Below the pieces are notes generated by a model. The model was not told where the DNA came from. It made no database searches and saw nothing but the letters and a program-made list of their open reading frames with translations. From the NCBI RefSeq assembly GCF_000143415.4, contig NW_003314337.1:373036-437035 (forward strand): a DNA stretch of 64,000 bases, in the 5' to 3' direction. The translations under genes were made by a program, and so were the position numbers. Source of the stretch: Selaginella moellendorffii. Its lineage: Eukaryota; Streptophyta; Lycopodiopsida; Selaginellales; Selaginellaceae. Within the stretch, counting starts at the first letter, position 1. Every line of letters starts with the position of its first letter. Below, piece by piece: positions 33,324 to 42,886 of the stretch.

Positions 33324-34121
33324 TTAAAGGCAGAAGAAGGTTTTCTGCATCCATAAAAGTATACAATAAAACACTATAGCTTTACAAATTTCTCCAGGAG
33401 TTAGATAATGGATTTTAAGCCTCTTGAATGTAAGGTAAATAAAATCTTTCCACTGTGATAACATACTTTCCTTTTCCACGTACTTTAGCACCCATGGATG
33501 ATTCTTCACTTGTGCTGCTGTTAAATGACGATCATCTAACATGCTTTGGATCAGTTTTGCTGCCCCTGGTGGAACCATAATCCGCCAGTTAAAAGAACGT
33601 GGCTGGTCCTCTAACCAGATGTTCGTCAATAGAAGAATTAAAACATACCCCAACCATCTAATATCTACAGTAATTTCTTCTCGATAATTACGCCTTAACA
33701 CAATGCTATCATCAAAACCAGAGAATCTCACATCATCCAAGTCTTCTCCCTTGACAAGAATCTCATTGTACCTAAAAATCCCAAGGAAGTGCATACGGTG
33801 TAATACCCCCGCCATTCTGTGAACTAAAAGGGCAGCTTCTCTCTCGCCCATTTTTCCCTGGGATTTAAGACGCTCATACAAATGATCCTCACAAGGTTCC
33901 ATTATCAAGTGCCAGCGTGTGGGTTCTCTTACAACTTCCATCAATTCCATCACCCCAGGAGTGCCCTTGAGAAGTGTCAAGATCCGAATCTCATTCCTCA
34001 GTTCCCAGAATTCTTGATTATCACCTGTCACACTGACTGTCCTACAACAGAAGATCTTGTTGTTGTTCAAAGCTCTTACCAAAGGCAATCCAGAGCTGGG
34101 CACAACCTCATACTTCTCCAT
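33324..34121 (-). CDS. Pseudokinase (CDPK-like fold, catalytic motifs lost)
   Basis: Intronless, 265 residues from ATG 34121 (MEKYEVVPSSG). The kinase layout is clear: KIFCCRTVSV at the VAIK site, ELRNEIRILTLLKGTPGVMELMEV, WHLIMEPCEDHLYERLKSQGKMGEREAALLVHRMAGVLHRMHFLGIFRYNEILV, and a C-lobe ending PPGAAKLIQSMLDDRHLTAAQVKNHPWV. Key residues are missing: HRD has become GIFRYN and DFG appears as GFDDS. The C-terminal TAAQVKNHPWV resembles CDPK/PEPRK kinases, but there are no EF hands; a hydrophobic tail follows. The frame is intact, so a scaffold-type pseudokinase is possible, though a recently dying gene cannot be excluded. AT-rich codon use resembles the nearby F-box gene. Confidence 0.7.
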   Translation of the reverse strand: MEKYEVVPSSGLPLVRALNNNKIFCCRTVSVTGDNQEFWELRNEIRILTLLKGTPGVMELMEVVREPTRWHLIMEPCEDHLYERLKSQGKMGEREAALLVHRMAGVLHRMHFLGIFRYNEILVKGEDLDDVRFSGFDDSIVLRRNYREEITVDIRWLGYVLILLLTNIWLEDQPRSFNWRIMVPPGAAKLIQSMLDDRHLTAAQVKNHPWVLKYVEKESMLSQWKDFIYLTFKRLKIHYLTPGEICKAIVFYCILLWMQKTFFCL

Positions 34122-34312
34122 TTGATTTAGGGTTGCCAAAGTGTTGAGCCGCCCTTTTATAGTTACTCTAATGCCTTTTCCTTATTTAAGAGATTCTTTT
34201 ATGCGTGGCAAAACCTAAGCCGTCGGATCTCCCCGTTTTGCCAAACGACTATCGCGAGAATCGACCTCTAGAGTTTTTGATCTAGGGCAAGGGTTTGCGA
34301 GAGAAGAGCGAC

Positions 34313-34624
34313 ATGGGGGGCGGTGGAAAGGCGCTGGGAGCGAATCCAGGGGTCGTGGCAGTGCGACTGCGAGAGGTGGTCTACACGCTGTCCCCGAATC
34401 ACCTCAAGATAATGCCGGGGCTGTGGAAGGATCTCCCGGAGAAGATCAAGCACAAGCTTGAGAACTGGCACTATGGCGTGCTCGTCGCCGTGGGATTCTA
34501 CGGCCCCGTGTGGTAAACTTTGCCTGATTTTGGGGATTTCTTCTCTTGGTTGAGCTTCTTATTTCTTGAGTGTAGGTTTTGCAAGCACTCCGTGCATCAG
34601 AGGGAGCTCTCTCACCGCGACTAG
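34313..34624 (+). CDS. QCR8: Cytochrome b-c1 complex subunit 8 (QCR8)
   Basis: Two exons, 34313-34512 and 34576-34624, phase-matched across a 63-bp intron, give 82 residues. The sequence has the plant QCR8 pattern: RLREVVYTLSPNHLKIMPGLWKDLPEKIKHKLENW, one transmembrane segment (YGVLVAVGFYGPVW) and a short charged tail (HQRELSHRD). It is a small subunit of mitochondrial respiratory complex III, close to the quinone site. A partial copy of this gene, broken in both exons, lies at 41402-41565. The 3' end faces the BTB pseudogene. Confidence 0.92.
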
Positions 34625-35268
34625 GATTTGAATTTGGCTGGAAAATTTGGAAGAAGGTACTCTTTCTTTTGGCAATAAAAGGAGAGCTTTTGGACAATAG
34701 AACAATTTGGAACTTCGCCAAACTTCATAGCTTGTCTGTGTCTTTTCTCAAACTTGAAAGGTGGCTTATAACAGCTCTGGAGATCTCCAGAGCCACCATG
34801 GAAGATCTCAACGCAAACTCTTCGTACTCTTTGGAGAAAAGTATCGTTTGGTAATCGTCGATCACTGTCTTCACTGCCGATTCTTTGAGAGCCTCGGCAG
34901 AACTTGCGAGCTCGAGCATCTCCAGCGCATTGGAAGAAGTTACACTGCTCGTAAGATACTCCTTGCAAGTTCTGAGTTCTGGTCAGAGCTGGGATATCAT
35001 ACTTGTCTGCCGCGACAAGAAGAGACGCGGAGTTTTTGTCGTCGCTGATTCGAGCGCTGTAGAGAAACTCGTTGAAGTTCTCGAGTTGGCTGTGGTTGAG
35101 GAGCTCCGGGATCATCACGGCTCCACTGTGCTCGGATTTGCAAGCGTCAACTTCGAACAAGACCTTGGAAACGATGATTTGTGGCCTGGATCACGACGAA
35201 GTTTGAGAGGGAGCAAGTTCTACAAGTTTCTACAGGACAATGCGGTGTGCTCGATGGAGTGACCATAA
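34448..35268. repeat. Segmental duplication, copy A (QCR8 3' part + BTB 3' part)
   Basis: Nearly identical to 41402-42195 in the same orientation, from the middle of QCR8 exon 1 through the BTB gene. Differences are small indels, for example a 7-nt insertion near 34980 and a 9-nt loss near 35037, plus substitutions. Homology ends at 35268, inside the BTB second exon. Confidence 0.9.
34732..35268 (-). pseudogene. Truncated BTB/POZ pseudogene
   Basis: Copy of the intact BTB gene at 41648-42566. It keeps VDACKSEHSGAVMIPELLNHSQLENF, ASLLVAADKYDIPAL and ALEISRAVISHLSSL. It lacks exon 1 and most of exon 2 (homology stops at 35268), has a 7-nt frameshifting insertion near 34980, and has small deletions at the exon 3 start that break the ATKSSFFKV segment. 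It cannot encode a full BTB protein. Confidence 0.85.
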
Positions 35269-35386
35269 TTAAACTCGTTGTCTTAACAAAGCAACTACTG
35301 ATGAAAATGTAAAGATTTTATTCGACTATTACCTTCACTTTTGACAATAATAACTTTGAAAAGTGTGAGGCAAGAAAGGTACATGT

Positions 35387-36510
35387 TTAAAGTTGAACGA
35401 ATATGATTCCCTCAATAACAATCCCATTATTCCTCGCACTTTTCAGCTGTTCCAGCCATTCCTTCTTCTGAAATGCCTGCTTCTGCAGCTTGTTGATATC
35501 CATCTCATGGATTCTTCCTGCCTCTATGCCGCCGTCGTTTGTCAAGCCAAGACAAGTTTAATTCTCAAACAAACCTTGTAAGCAGTGCTGCATTTTTTCT
35601 TTTCCAAAACTGCAAGAAGTGCACTGAACAAACCGCAGTCATTACAGAAAGGGCTACATGGAGAGCAGTTCCTCATGGTCTGCAGCAAAAATTTAAGTGA
35701 AACTCAACAATGCGAAAGGAAACGAGACTCCTTGTAATAAAAGAAAAGCGCCACTACCGACGGAATGACAAGCCACTTATATATACATTCCAAGAAACGC
35801 AAAATATATAGCCATCTGAAATTCTAAACATCATAAGACACTCGTTTTTCAAAATTGCCAATCACCTTGGCACCGAAATACGCGTGGATGGCATCTACAG
35901 GTTGCGACGTAAGCCCTTTTCAAACCTTTCAACAATTCATTACGCGAAGTTTCACCTGAGGAAAAGAAAATGGAAGAAAATAAGCCTTGAGCACTGCAAG
36001 CATGTTGTCTCCCGGGTTTAGCTCTAGCTCCGATGAGTCACCCACCGTGAACTTCACAGGACGTGGAGAGAAGTGTCAGTCAAACCGCAACAGAAAGCAT
36101 TAAACGATGCCATACCACACTATACAACAGGTACTCCATGCAACTGTATTTTTCTGTCCAACGAGTTGCTGATTGCTTGTCGCACAAATGCATCTCGCTT
36201 CTCCCAATCTAATCCTGTAGGAAGAATGAAAGTGAGAAAAGTTTTAGGCTCTGTTCGATCGGCAAACAAACCAAGGTAAGTCAATTTCTTGATGTTGAGC
36301 TTCTCTGCTGTGCGACCAACAACCTGCCGCGATCTGAAAAGCCACAAGCAAACGTATAAGAAAACTTACCTTGATGAATCTGATCGAATCCAAGCCCTCT
36401 TCGAGGCCACTATTCTTCAACCCCTTGATATAGCTCGCCACAGCATCGTTCAGACCCGGGGCTGTGCTTGCTTGCGACCGCGATGCAAATCTCGAAGCAC
36501 GGTGCTGCAT
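35387..36510 (-). CDS. Unrecognised multi-exon gene (tentative)
   Basis: The exon chain is suggested by splice signals. ATG 36510 gives MQHRASRFASRSQ, arginine/serine-rich like a transit peptide, then DAVASYIKGLKNSGLEEGLDSIRFIK. After an intron comes VVGRTAEKLNIKKLTYLGL joined to DWEKRDAFVRQAISNSLDRKIQLHGVPV, then FTVGDSSELELNPGDNMLAVLK (about 36050-35985). A possible last exon encodes MDINKLQKQAFQKKEWLEQL and ends GIIFVQL near 35387. The middle section between 35980 and 35560 is unclear. I know no matching family. It could be a small organelle protein, or the remains of one, since the region around it is rearranged. Confidence 0.35.
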
Positions 36511-36819
36511 TCGATGACTTCATAGTGAAAGTGATCCACTGAGGGCTCGTGCAAGAACAAATGAGCAGGACGTGGACGATCACGATTTCACTGCCAATAA
36601 AGAGCTTTTTTATCGAAAGATCGCAAAAAAGGAGAAGTCAAATCCATACCTTGGGCCTAAGATGGATCCGAAATCACAAAGAAACATGAGCTTCGGACTT
36701 TCACACTGGTGGAAACGTCCTGCGGTTGACGGCTTTCCTGCAACCATCTCTAAGCTCCCAGATTTTCTCCTTTGTCCGCAAAGGAACAAGAACTTCCAAT
36801 GGATGAAAGCTTACCTTAT

Positions 36820-38235
36820 TATCAATGCGAAGAACAATTTTTTCTTTGCTGTGGCTGCGAGCTTACCTCAATCGACGGGGATCTTTCCAGCGGCCAAGAG
36901 CAAAGGAATGCCTTGCTCCGATAGAAACGTCGCGACTGGCAGTGGATAGAATGCGATCCACGGCACGCTGAATCTCCTAGCCACCTCCACCCATCCGAGG
37001 ATAGAATCCGAGACAATGAAGCTCACTGGGCAAAATGACAATTGGCAAATGTTAGGCACCAGGTCAGGATAATAGGATAAAAGAAAGGGCCCTACAATCA
37101 CCTTTTAGCCAGTTGGCTTAGGGTGTAAGGGATAGGATCTTAACATTGGTATTGGAGCCTAGTTCGATTCTTGTGGCTGACGAGTGGGGCAAGAATATTT
37201 TGAAGGAATATTCAACATGGTGGATTTAGAGGGAGAACCAAGGTTTGGTAGACCCTAAGAGAAGGACCATGGTGACCGGATGGTGGCCTAAGTATGATCG
37301 ATTGGTATCGGAGCCTAGTTCGATTCTCATGGCTGACGAGTGGGGTAGGAATATTTTGAAGGAATATTCAACATGGTGGATCTAGAGGGAGAACCAAGGT
37401 TTGGTAGACCCTAAGAGAAGGACCATGGTGACCGGATGGTGGCCTAAGTATGATCGATTGGTATTGGAGCCTAGTTCGATTCTCATGGCTGACGAGTGGG
37501 GCAGGAATATTCTGAAGGAATATTCAACATGGTGGATCTAGAGGGAGAACCAAGGTTTGGTAGACCCTAAGAGAAGGACCATGGTGACCGGATGGTGGCC
37601 TAAGTATGATCAATTGGTATGGGGCAGGAATATTCTGAAGGAATATTCAACATGGTGGATCTAGAGGGAGAACCAAGGTTTGGTAGACCCTAAGAGAAGG
37701 ACCATGGTGACCGGATGGTGGCCTAAGTATGATCAATTGGTATCGGAGCCTAGTTCGATTCTCATGGCTGACGAGTGGGGCAGGAATATTCTGAAGGAAT
37801 ATTCAACATGGTGGATCAAGAGAAGGACCATGGTGAGAAGAGAAGTATCGGAGCCTAGTTCGATTCTCATGGCTGACGAGTGGGGCAGGAATATTCTGAA
37901 GGAATATTCAACATGGTGGATCAAGAGAAGAACCATGGTGAAAAGAGAAGAGAAGAATAATTATCAAGAGAAGAATTATCAAGAGAAGGATAATAGGATA
38001 AAGAAAGGGCCCTGCAATCAAGTGATCACCCCTTTAGCCAGTTGGCTTAGGGTGTAAGGGATAGGATCCTAACAGCAAACGATCCCCTCCAGCAGTTCCA
38101 CGAACGGCTCCTGGTAGCAGCGATGAATTTCGGGATGTCCTGTATGCTTCGCTCCAGCAGCATCTCATCTGGAATTGTGGCGAGGATGCCGATGCCGCGA
38201 TCCTCTGGCGATAGCACACCGCGCATCTTCCGGGT
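36820..38235 (-). pseudogene. UDP-glycosyltransferase pseudogene interrupted by a TRIM-like element
   Basis: At 38235-38080 (minus) the frame reads GIGILATIPDEMLLERSIQDIPKF, then after a one-base shift YQEPFVELLEGIVC. The 37050-38074 insertion follows. The same frame resumes at 37044 with QLSFCPVSFIVSDSILGWVEVARRFSVPWIAFYPLPVATFL, which is the plant UGT (GT1) segment around the conserved CVISD...W..DVA motif. Omitting the insertion and one copy of the 5-bp duplication restores the reading frame. The first ~60 residues and the PSPG (UDP-sugar-binding) box were not found. The gene is dead by truncation, a frameshift and the insertion. Confidence 0.75.
37050..38074 (+). mobile_element. TRIM-like nonautonomous LTR element with internal 156-bp tandem array
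   Basis: 1025 bp flanked by the 5-bp duplication GCAAA (37045-37049 and 38075-38079). Ends are TGTTAGG...CCTAACA. A 96-bp left terminal repeat (37050-37145) matches a right repeat (about 37988-38074). One base after the left repeat lies TGGTATTGGAGCC (37147), close to the primer-binding site complementary to plant initiator tRNA-Met. The interior is a tandem array: units start at 37147, 37303, 37459 and 37615 (156-bp pitch), then shortened units near 37738 and 37843, most repeating the primer-binding-site-like start. A purine-rich tract precedes the right repeat. No coding capacity. Confidence 0.85.
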
Positions 38236-38293
38236 TTTTTTTCAAAGGCTACTCGGTTTTGTGATCGTCGGTGCCGCTCTTGGTGGATCGATC

Positions 38294-39041
38294 ATGGATT
38301 CCAGTGGAAACGAGCTCCTCCAGCTCAAGAGATACGTCGCAACTCCCACCGGGAAGAACGTCGCGCAGTACTATGCTCTCATCGACGTTCTCAAGTCGGC
38401 TCAGTCCATAGGAGCTTTCTTACACGGACTCTCTGGTGGTTCTTCTTTTCTTTCACCAACTTTCCTGATCCTAGATCAAGGGATATTGGAGGGTCTCTAC
38501 GAAGGCTATGAAGGCCGAGTAATCGGGCTCATCGATAGTTTCGAGTCGTTTGATATCAGAACTACCAGAACTGGAAAACCCATGTTTCACTGCGTCATTT
38601 GCCTCGAGGACGTCCAGGATGCGGACATGTACACTCTCACCGAGTGCTCTCGCAAGTTTTGCTCATCGTGCGTGAAGCAGCACGTCGAAGCTACAGTAAC
38701 AACCGGGCGGACTTTCCCGGTGGCTTGCCCGCAAGTCGAGTGCACGAAGAAGTTCACCGAGAGCGAGTGCAAGAAGCTGCTGTCCGAGGCGGCTCTCAAA
38801 GTTTTCATGAAGAAGATAGAGGAGGAGCGCATCCCTGAGAGTCTACTGCCCGTGTCCAAACTGCTCGGACTTGATGGATAGAAGGACTTTCCTCGACCCC
38901 AACCCCCGAGCTTGCCACAGATACTTCTGCCTCGACTGCCGAGTTCCCTGGCATACATTCTCGACTTGTGCTGGATACCAGCGGCTGCCTCTACTGGATT
39001 TTCCAGCGTTCTTGAGAACATTCTTTTTACGCTGGTGGTAG
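38294..39041 (+). pseudogene. RBR-type (RING-IBR) E3 ubiquitin-ligase gene with frameshift
   Basis: From ATG 38294 the frame encodes an N-terminal region (LLQLKRYVATPTGKNVAQYYALID...), then RING1: CVICLEDV, ECSRKFCSSCVKQHVE, CPQVECTKKFTESEC. It stops early at 38881. In the next frame, starting right after IPES, the IBR domain continues: VYCPCPNCSDLMDRR, CHRYFCLDCRVPWH, CAGYQRLP, stop 39041. One frameshift near 38835 thus separates RING1 from IBR. RING1 also lacks the usual histidine ligand (C-x-H is CSR). RING2 is absent. A sequencing error could explain the shift but not the missing ligand; most likely a pseudogene. Confidence 0.7.
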
Positions 39042-39172
39042 AACCCTAGAAAGGTATGAATGCTGTTTTCTTTTGGCTTTTGTACCGAATTCAAGGTGTC
39101 CGCTTTCCGCCTCGCGGTTTACTAGGGAAAGATTAGGGTTGTTTCACTAAAAAGGATCTTTAGCTCTAAGGG

Positions 39173-41094
39173 ATGGAGCACGCCAACGCTAGCCCCGCGA
39201 AGCGCAAGCGAGGAGAAGGCGACAGTAAGCAGGCTCTACTTTACTGGCTTTACGGCAGCAGCTGCGCGGCTTGCAAAGCTGCGAGGTATTCTGCAAACGT
39301 CGAAGCTCTGGCGTCCGTCAAGAAAGCTCACCTTGACGGTCACCACGGATGGGCTCTCGGTGCATCGGGCGACACAGTAGGGGATACTGCTGCATCACCG
39401 GCAGATATGGGATGTGCGACGTCTGCCACATCACCAACGAGGGTGCCTGCCGGTGACCCGTCTACTCCTCCTCTCCGGGCTCCAGTTCCCTTGTTGTCCC
39501 TAACGGAAGAAGCATGCAAGCTTCTTCGTGCAAGCCCCTGTTCTGCAGACCGGGATGTTTTCATCTTCCAGCAGCCGCTGATCCGAGTGATCACCCACAA
39601 GATGCCTGCCAATGACAAGTTTGATTTCGAGCAGCAGATCAAACCGTGGATGAAGCGAGCAGTCACAAGGATGATTCAGCCCGTGCGGCTGAGCAAGGAT
39701 GCGTACCAAGCGGAGCCCTGTGGTGACGAGTACGGGGAATTGCAAGACAGGACCCATATGTCTGCTGTTTTCACGGGGATCAGATCCATCATGCCAACGA
39801 GTGAACAAGTAAGGAAGACTTCTTTCCTTTGTTATTGTACTGAACTAGCCTTAGATTGCTGCCCGAGAGTCTTCCACGAAGTATATGGAAGAGGTAAGGA
39901 AGGCGGACGGGAGCTTCGAATACGTCGAGAAAGGTGTGACACCTCCGCCTCAGGATAGCAATGCAGCACACGAATCGTCCTCCGAAAAACAGAATCTGGT
40001 AAGCTAACTGTATGCATGAGTCTTCTGTTAACTAATAAGTGTTTGCCGGATGCACGCAGAGATGGGTCATGGACATCCTGATGTTTGCATTGGTGGGCGG
40101 AGCATGGTGCGTTGATGGTGTTGCAACCTGGGTTCCTCGCGTCATTGCTGAATGTAAATGGAGGTAAGCGTTCCATGAACCTGATCTCTGCAACTCTGTT
40201 TGTGTTTTAGTCTCAAGCCAGAGGATGTATATCAAGTTGCTTTGGGGGGTGCAAGGCTCTTTGTGGATAGGTTGCAGAAGAGGCTGCCGATTGACCGCTT
40301 GTACTTGAAGGTGTGATATTTATACATATTTTTAATTTGTTTATTTCCTCTTTAAGTCTGCATTGGCTTGAAACATTTCAGGTGTGGTCTGCAAAAAAAT
40401 ATCGGTACTCTATTTTGGATGTGTTTGGCTACGTGAGGTTGAAAAATGGAAGAGTTACTCCAGAGTCATTCAGTATATTTGAAAAGCAGGTAAATATTCG
40501 TTTTTTTTTGTGTGTTCTGACTCTGAGCTTGAGATTTCAAGGTTTCCGAGCTGCGAAGACGGTGTGGAGATTCTTTTCAAGAAGAGGCATTCAAGGATGC
40601 CTCCACATCTGTTCAAGACATGGAACGGTTGTTCCAGGAGCGTGAGATGGAGTTTCAAGCACGCTTTTGTGGAATCAGATTACCCACTGAAATTGTCGCC
40701 CCTGTTGGAGTCCTTTACATAAGTCAGGTGTGTTGACAAGTTGTTTTATTCTCCTGGTTCACAGAATTTGGTGTACAGGATAGTCGCCCGTTTCCCACAG
40801 GATCAGAAGTTGTTGAAGAAAAGGATGCCTATGTGTTTTATCAAGGAATGTTACGGGCGCTTGGCAGCAATGCAATTCTTGGCTGGGAAGAGGAACAATT
40901 GGAGGTATTAACAAGTTTTTTGTGTTTACTTGCTGCTCAAATTTGTGCAGGCAAATATTAGAGAAAGGTTGGGCGAGAGCGTTAACAAGTATCCCTTTGT
41001 CAACTGGCATGAAAATGATGTAAATGTGAGTATTTTAATTACAGACTAGTAAGTGCATTAGTTTTGGTTGCTGCAGCCTCCAAGTTTTGTATAG
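39173..41094 (+). CDS. Unknown multi-exon plant protein, probably nuclear or transposase-like regulator
   Basis: About nine exons. Exon 1 (39173-39808) has a basic start (SPAKRKRGEGD), cysteine pair CAAC, a serine/threonine/proline-rich middle, and DKFDFEQQIKPWMKRAVTRMIQPV. Later exons give ARESSTKYMEEV, RWVMDILMFALVGGAWCVDGVATWVP, LKPEDVYQVALGGARLFVDRLQKRLP, WSAKKYRYSILDVFGYVRLKNGRVTPE, SELRRRCGDSFQEEAFKDAS, DSRPFPTGSEVVEEKDAYVFYQGML and ANIRERLGESVNKYPFVNW, ending PPSFV (stop 41094). Introns are short, phases agree and the frame is unbroken, so it looks like a real gene. I recognise no family; the helical charged character and basic start only hint at the nucleus. Confidence 0.6.
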
Positions 41095-41401
41095 CTTGTA
41101 GGTAACTCGGAGATGAGGATCAAAAAGGAGGAAAGCTCTGGATCTGGCTGACTATTAGCATAATGTAAATGTTCCAACATAGCGGCGCTGTTTTGGATCA
41201 CCTTGTTAGATTTTAATAAAATGCGGAGTAATATTTTTAAAAGAACTATGTTTATCATTAAATAACTATAGCAGAAAACTCTTGAATTCTATGCCGGAGA
41301 GGGACACTATCTTGGAATGTGATGCTTGCGAATCAACGAGGCCTCTCAACTCTTCGGAGCAATGGCGTTAATACACAACCCGGATGAGATCACACTCACA
41401 A

Positions 41402-41565
41402 GCTTGAGAACTGGCACTATGGCGTGCTCGTCGCCGTGGGATTCTACGGCCCCGTGTGGTAAACTTTTGCCTGATTTTTGGGGCTTTCCTTCTTCTCTTG
41501 TTCTTGGTTGAGCTTCTTTTTGTTTTGAGCTCTCCGCTACTAGGATTTGAATTTGGCTGGAAAAT
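41402..41565 (+). pseudogene. QCR8 fragment
   Basis: Matches 34448-34640 but begins mid-exon 1 (HKLENWHYGVLV...GPVW). Its second exon is destroyed: the segment encoding CKHSVHQREL is missing. No start codon. It is debris beside the intact BTB gene. Confidence 0.85.
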
Positions 41566-42195
41566 TTGGAAGAAGGTACTCTTTCGTTTGGCGAGCAATA
41601 AAGGGAGAGCCTTTGGACAATAGAACAAATGCCAAACTTTTCTCTTTTCATAGCTTGTCTATTTCTTCTCTCAAACTTGAAAGGTGGCTTATAACAGCTC
41701 TGGAGATCTCCAGAGCCACCATGGAAGATCTCAACGCAAACTCTTCGTACTCTTTGGAGAAAAGTATCGTTTGGTAATCGTCGATCACTGTCTTCACTGC
41801 CGATTCTTTGAGAGCCTCGGCAGAACAGAGAGTTGCGAGCTCGAGCATCTCCAGCACATTGGAAGAAGTTACACTGCTCGTAAGATACTCCTCGCAAGTT
41901 CTGGCCAGAGCTGGGATATCATACTTGTCCGCCGCGACGAGAAGAGACGCCGAGTTTTTGGATAGATCGTCGTCGCTGATTCGAGCGCTGTAGAGAAACT
42001 CGATGAAGTTCTCGAGTTGGCTGTGGTTGAGGAGCTCCGGGACCATCACGGCTCCACTGTGCTCGGATTTGCAAGCGTCAACTTCGAACAAGACCTTGAA
42101 AAACGATGATTTTGTGGCCTAGATCACGAAGAAGTTTGAGAGGGAGCAAGTTCTACAAGTTTCTACCAGGACAATGCGGTGTGCTCGAATGGAGT
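41402..42195. repeat. Segmental duplication, copy B (QCR8 fragment + BTB gene)
   Basis: Direct-orientation partner of 34448-35268, about 7 kb away. The left edge falls inside QCR8 exon 1. On the right, homology to copy A ends near 42195 while the BTB gene here continues intact. Confidence 0.9.
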
Positions 42196-42566
42196 GACCA
42201 TCGTTGGCAACGAGCTCCACGTCGGTGTGAATCCCTTCTCGAAATCCCACCGCCAGCGATTCGAGAAATCTAAGCTTGCGCGATGCCTCTCTTTCCATGA
42301 GCTCCAGATGCTCGATCCTTTTCGAGGCGTGAAGTAGCATGATCTAAATGCGAAAACGATTCACTTTGTTACTCTCGATCGTTCGAAAACCTTACCTTGG
42401 AAGATAGTTGCCGATCATCTTCTCCCAGCTTCCAATTTTGCTCGATCCGGCTGCTCACGCTCAGGATCGATTGCGCTCCCTCGAGGCATCCAGCACAGAT
42501 TGTGTTTCGTGGAGGCCTGTAAGCGATCGTTCCCACCACCACGCTGCTACAAACGCAGCAATCCAT
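41648..42566 (-). CDS. BTB/POZ-domain protein
   Basis: Three exons, 42566-42396, 42343-42167 and 42118-41648, all phase 0, give 272 residues. The start MDCCVC with a second cysteine pair (CAGC) resembles the small cysteine-rich N-terminus of plant BTB proteins such as At4g08455. A coiled segment (RIEHLELMEREASRKLRFLESL) precedes the BTB domain: TDVELVANDGHSIRAHRIVLATKSSFFKVLF, HSGAVMVPELLNHSQLENFIEFLYSARI, ASLLVAADKYDIPALARTCEEYL. A BACK-like helical tail follows. Such proteins are usually substrate adaptors of CUL3 ubiquitin ligases; the target is unknown. The start at 42566 was chosen because the longer open frame uses TTG. A truncated copy lies at 34732-35268. Confidence 0.85.
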
Positions 42567-42886
42567 CAAAGGCCACCCCTCCAATTCCAAAAGAATTGGA
42601 AGCTATGGAGCATTGCGATCGTGCCAGCAGACTTCATGGCACGAAGAGAAAAAAAAAATCGCGAGAATTTCCTGCAAGCTTTTCTTTTCTATCGTTTAGT
42701 TGCTTCCATGATTCCCACAAGCAAGCGCCTGGCATTACCTCATCATACACACTTCTCACGCAAGCGATGTATGTCAAGAGCACCGCGCATATTCCAATAC
42801 CACCCAAAAATTATGCTGACCGGCGTTGACTGGGCTAGTCATCGACGCGCATTATTTTCGCTGTTAGTGTTGCTAAGCCGCCGCGT

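Noticed and set aside
37147-37987. 156-bp repeats as a satellite or CRISPR-like array
   Set aside because: They are bounded by terminal repeats and a target-site duplication, so they are the interior of an LTR-type element; no unique spacers exist.
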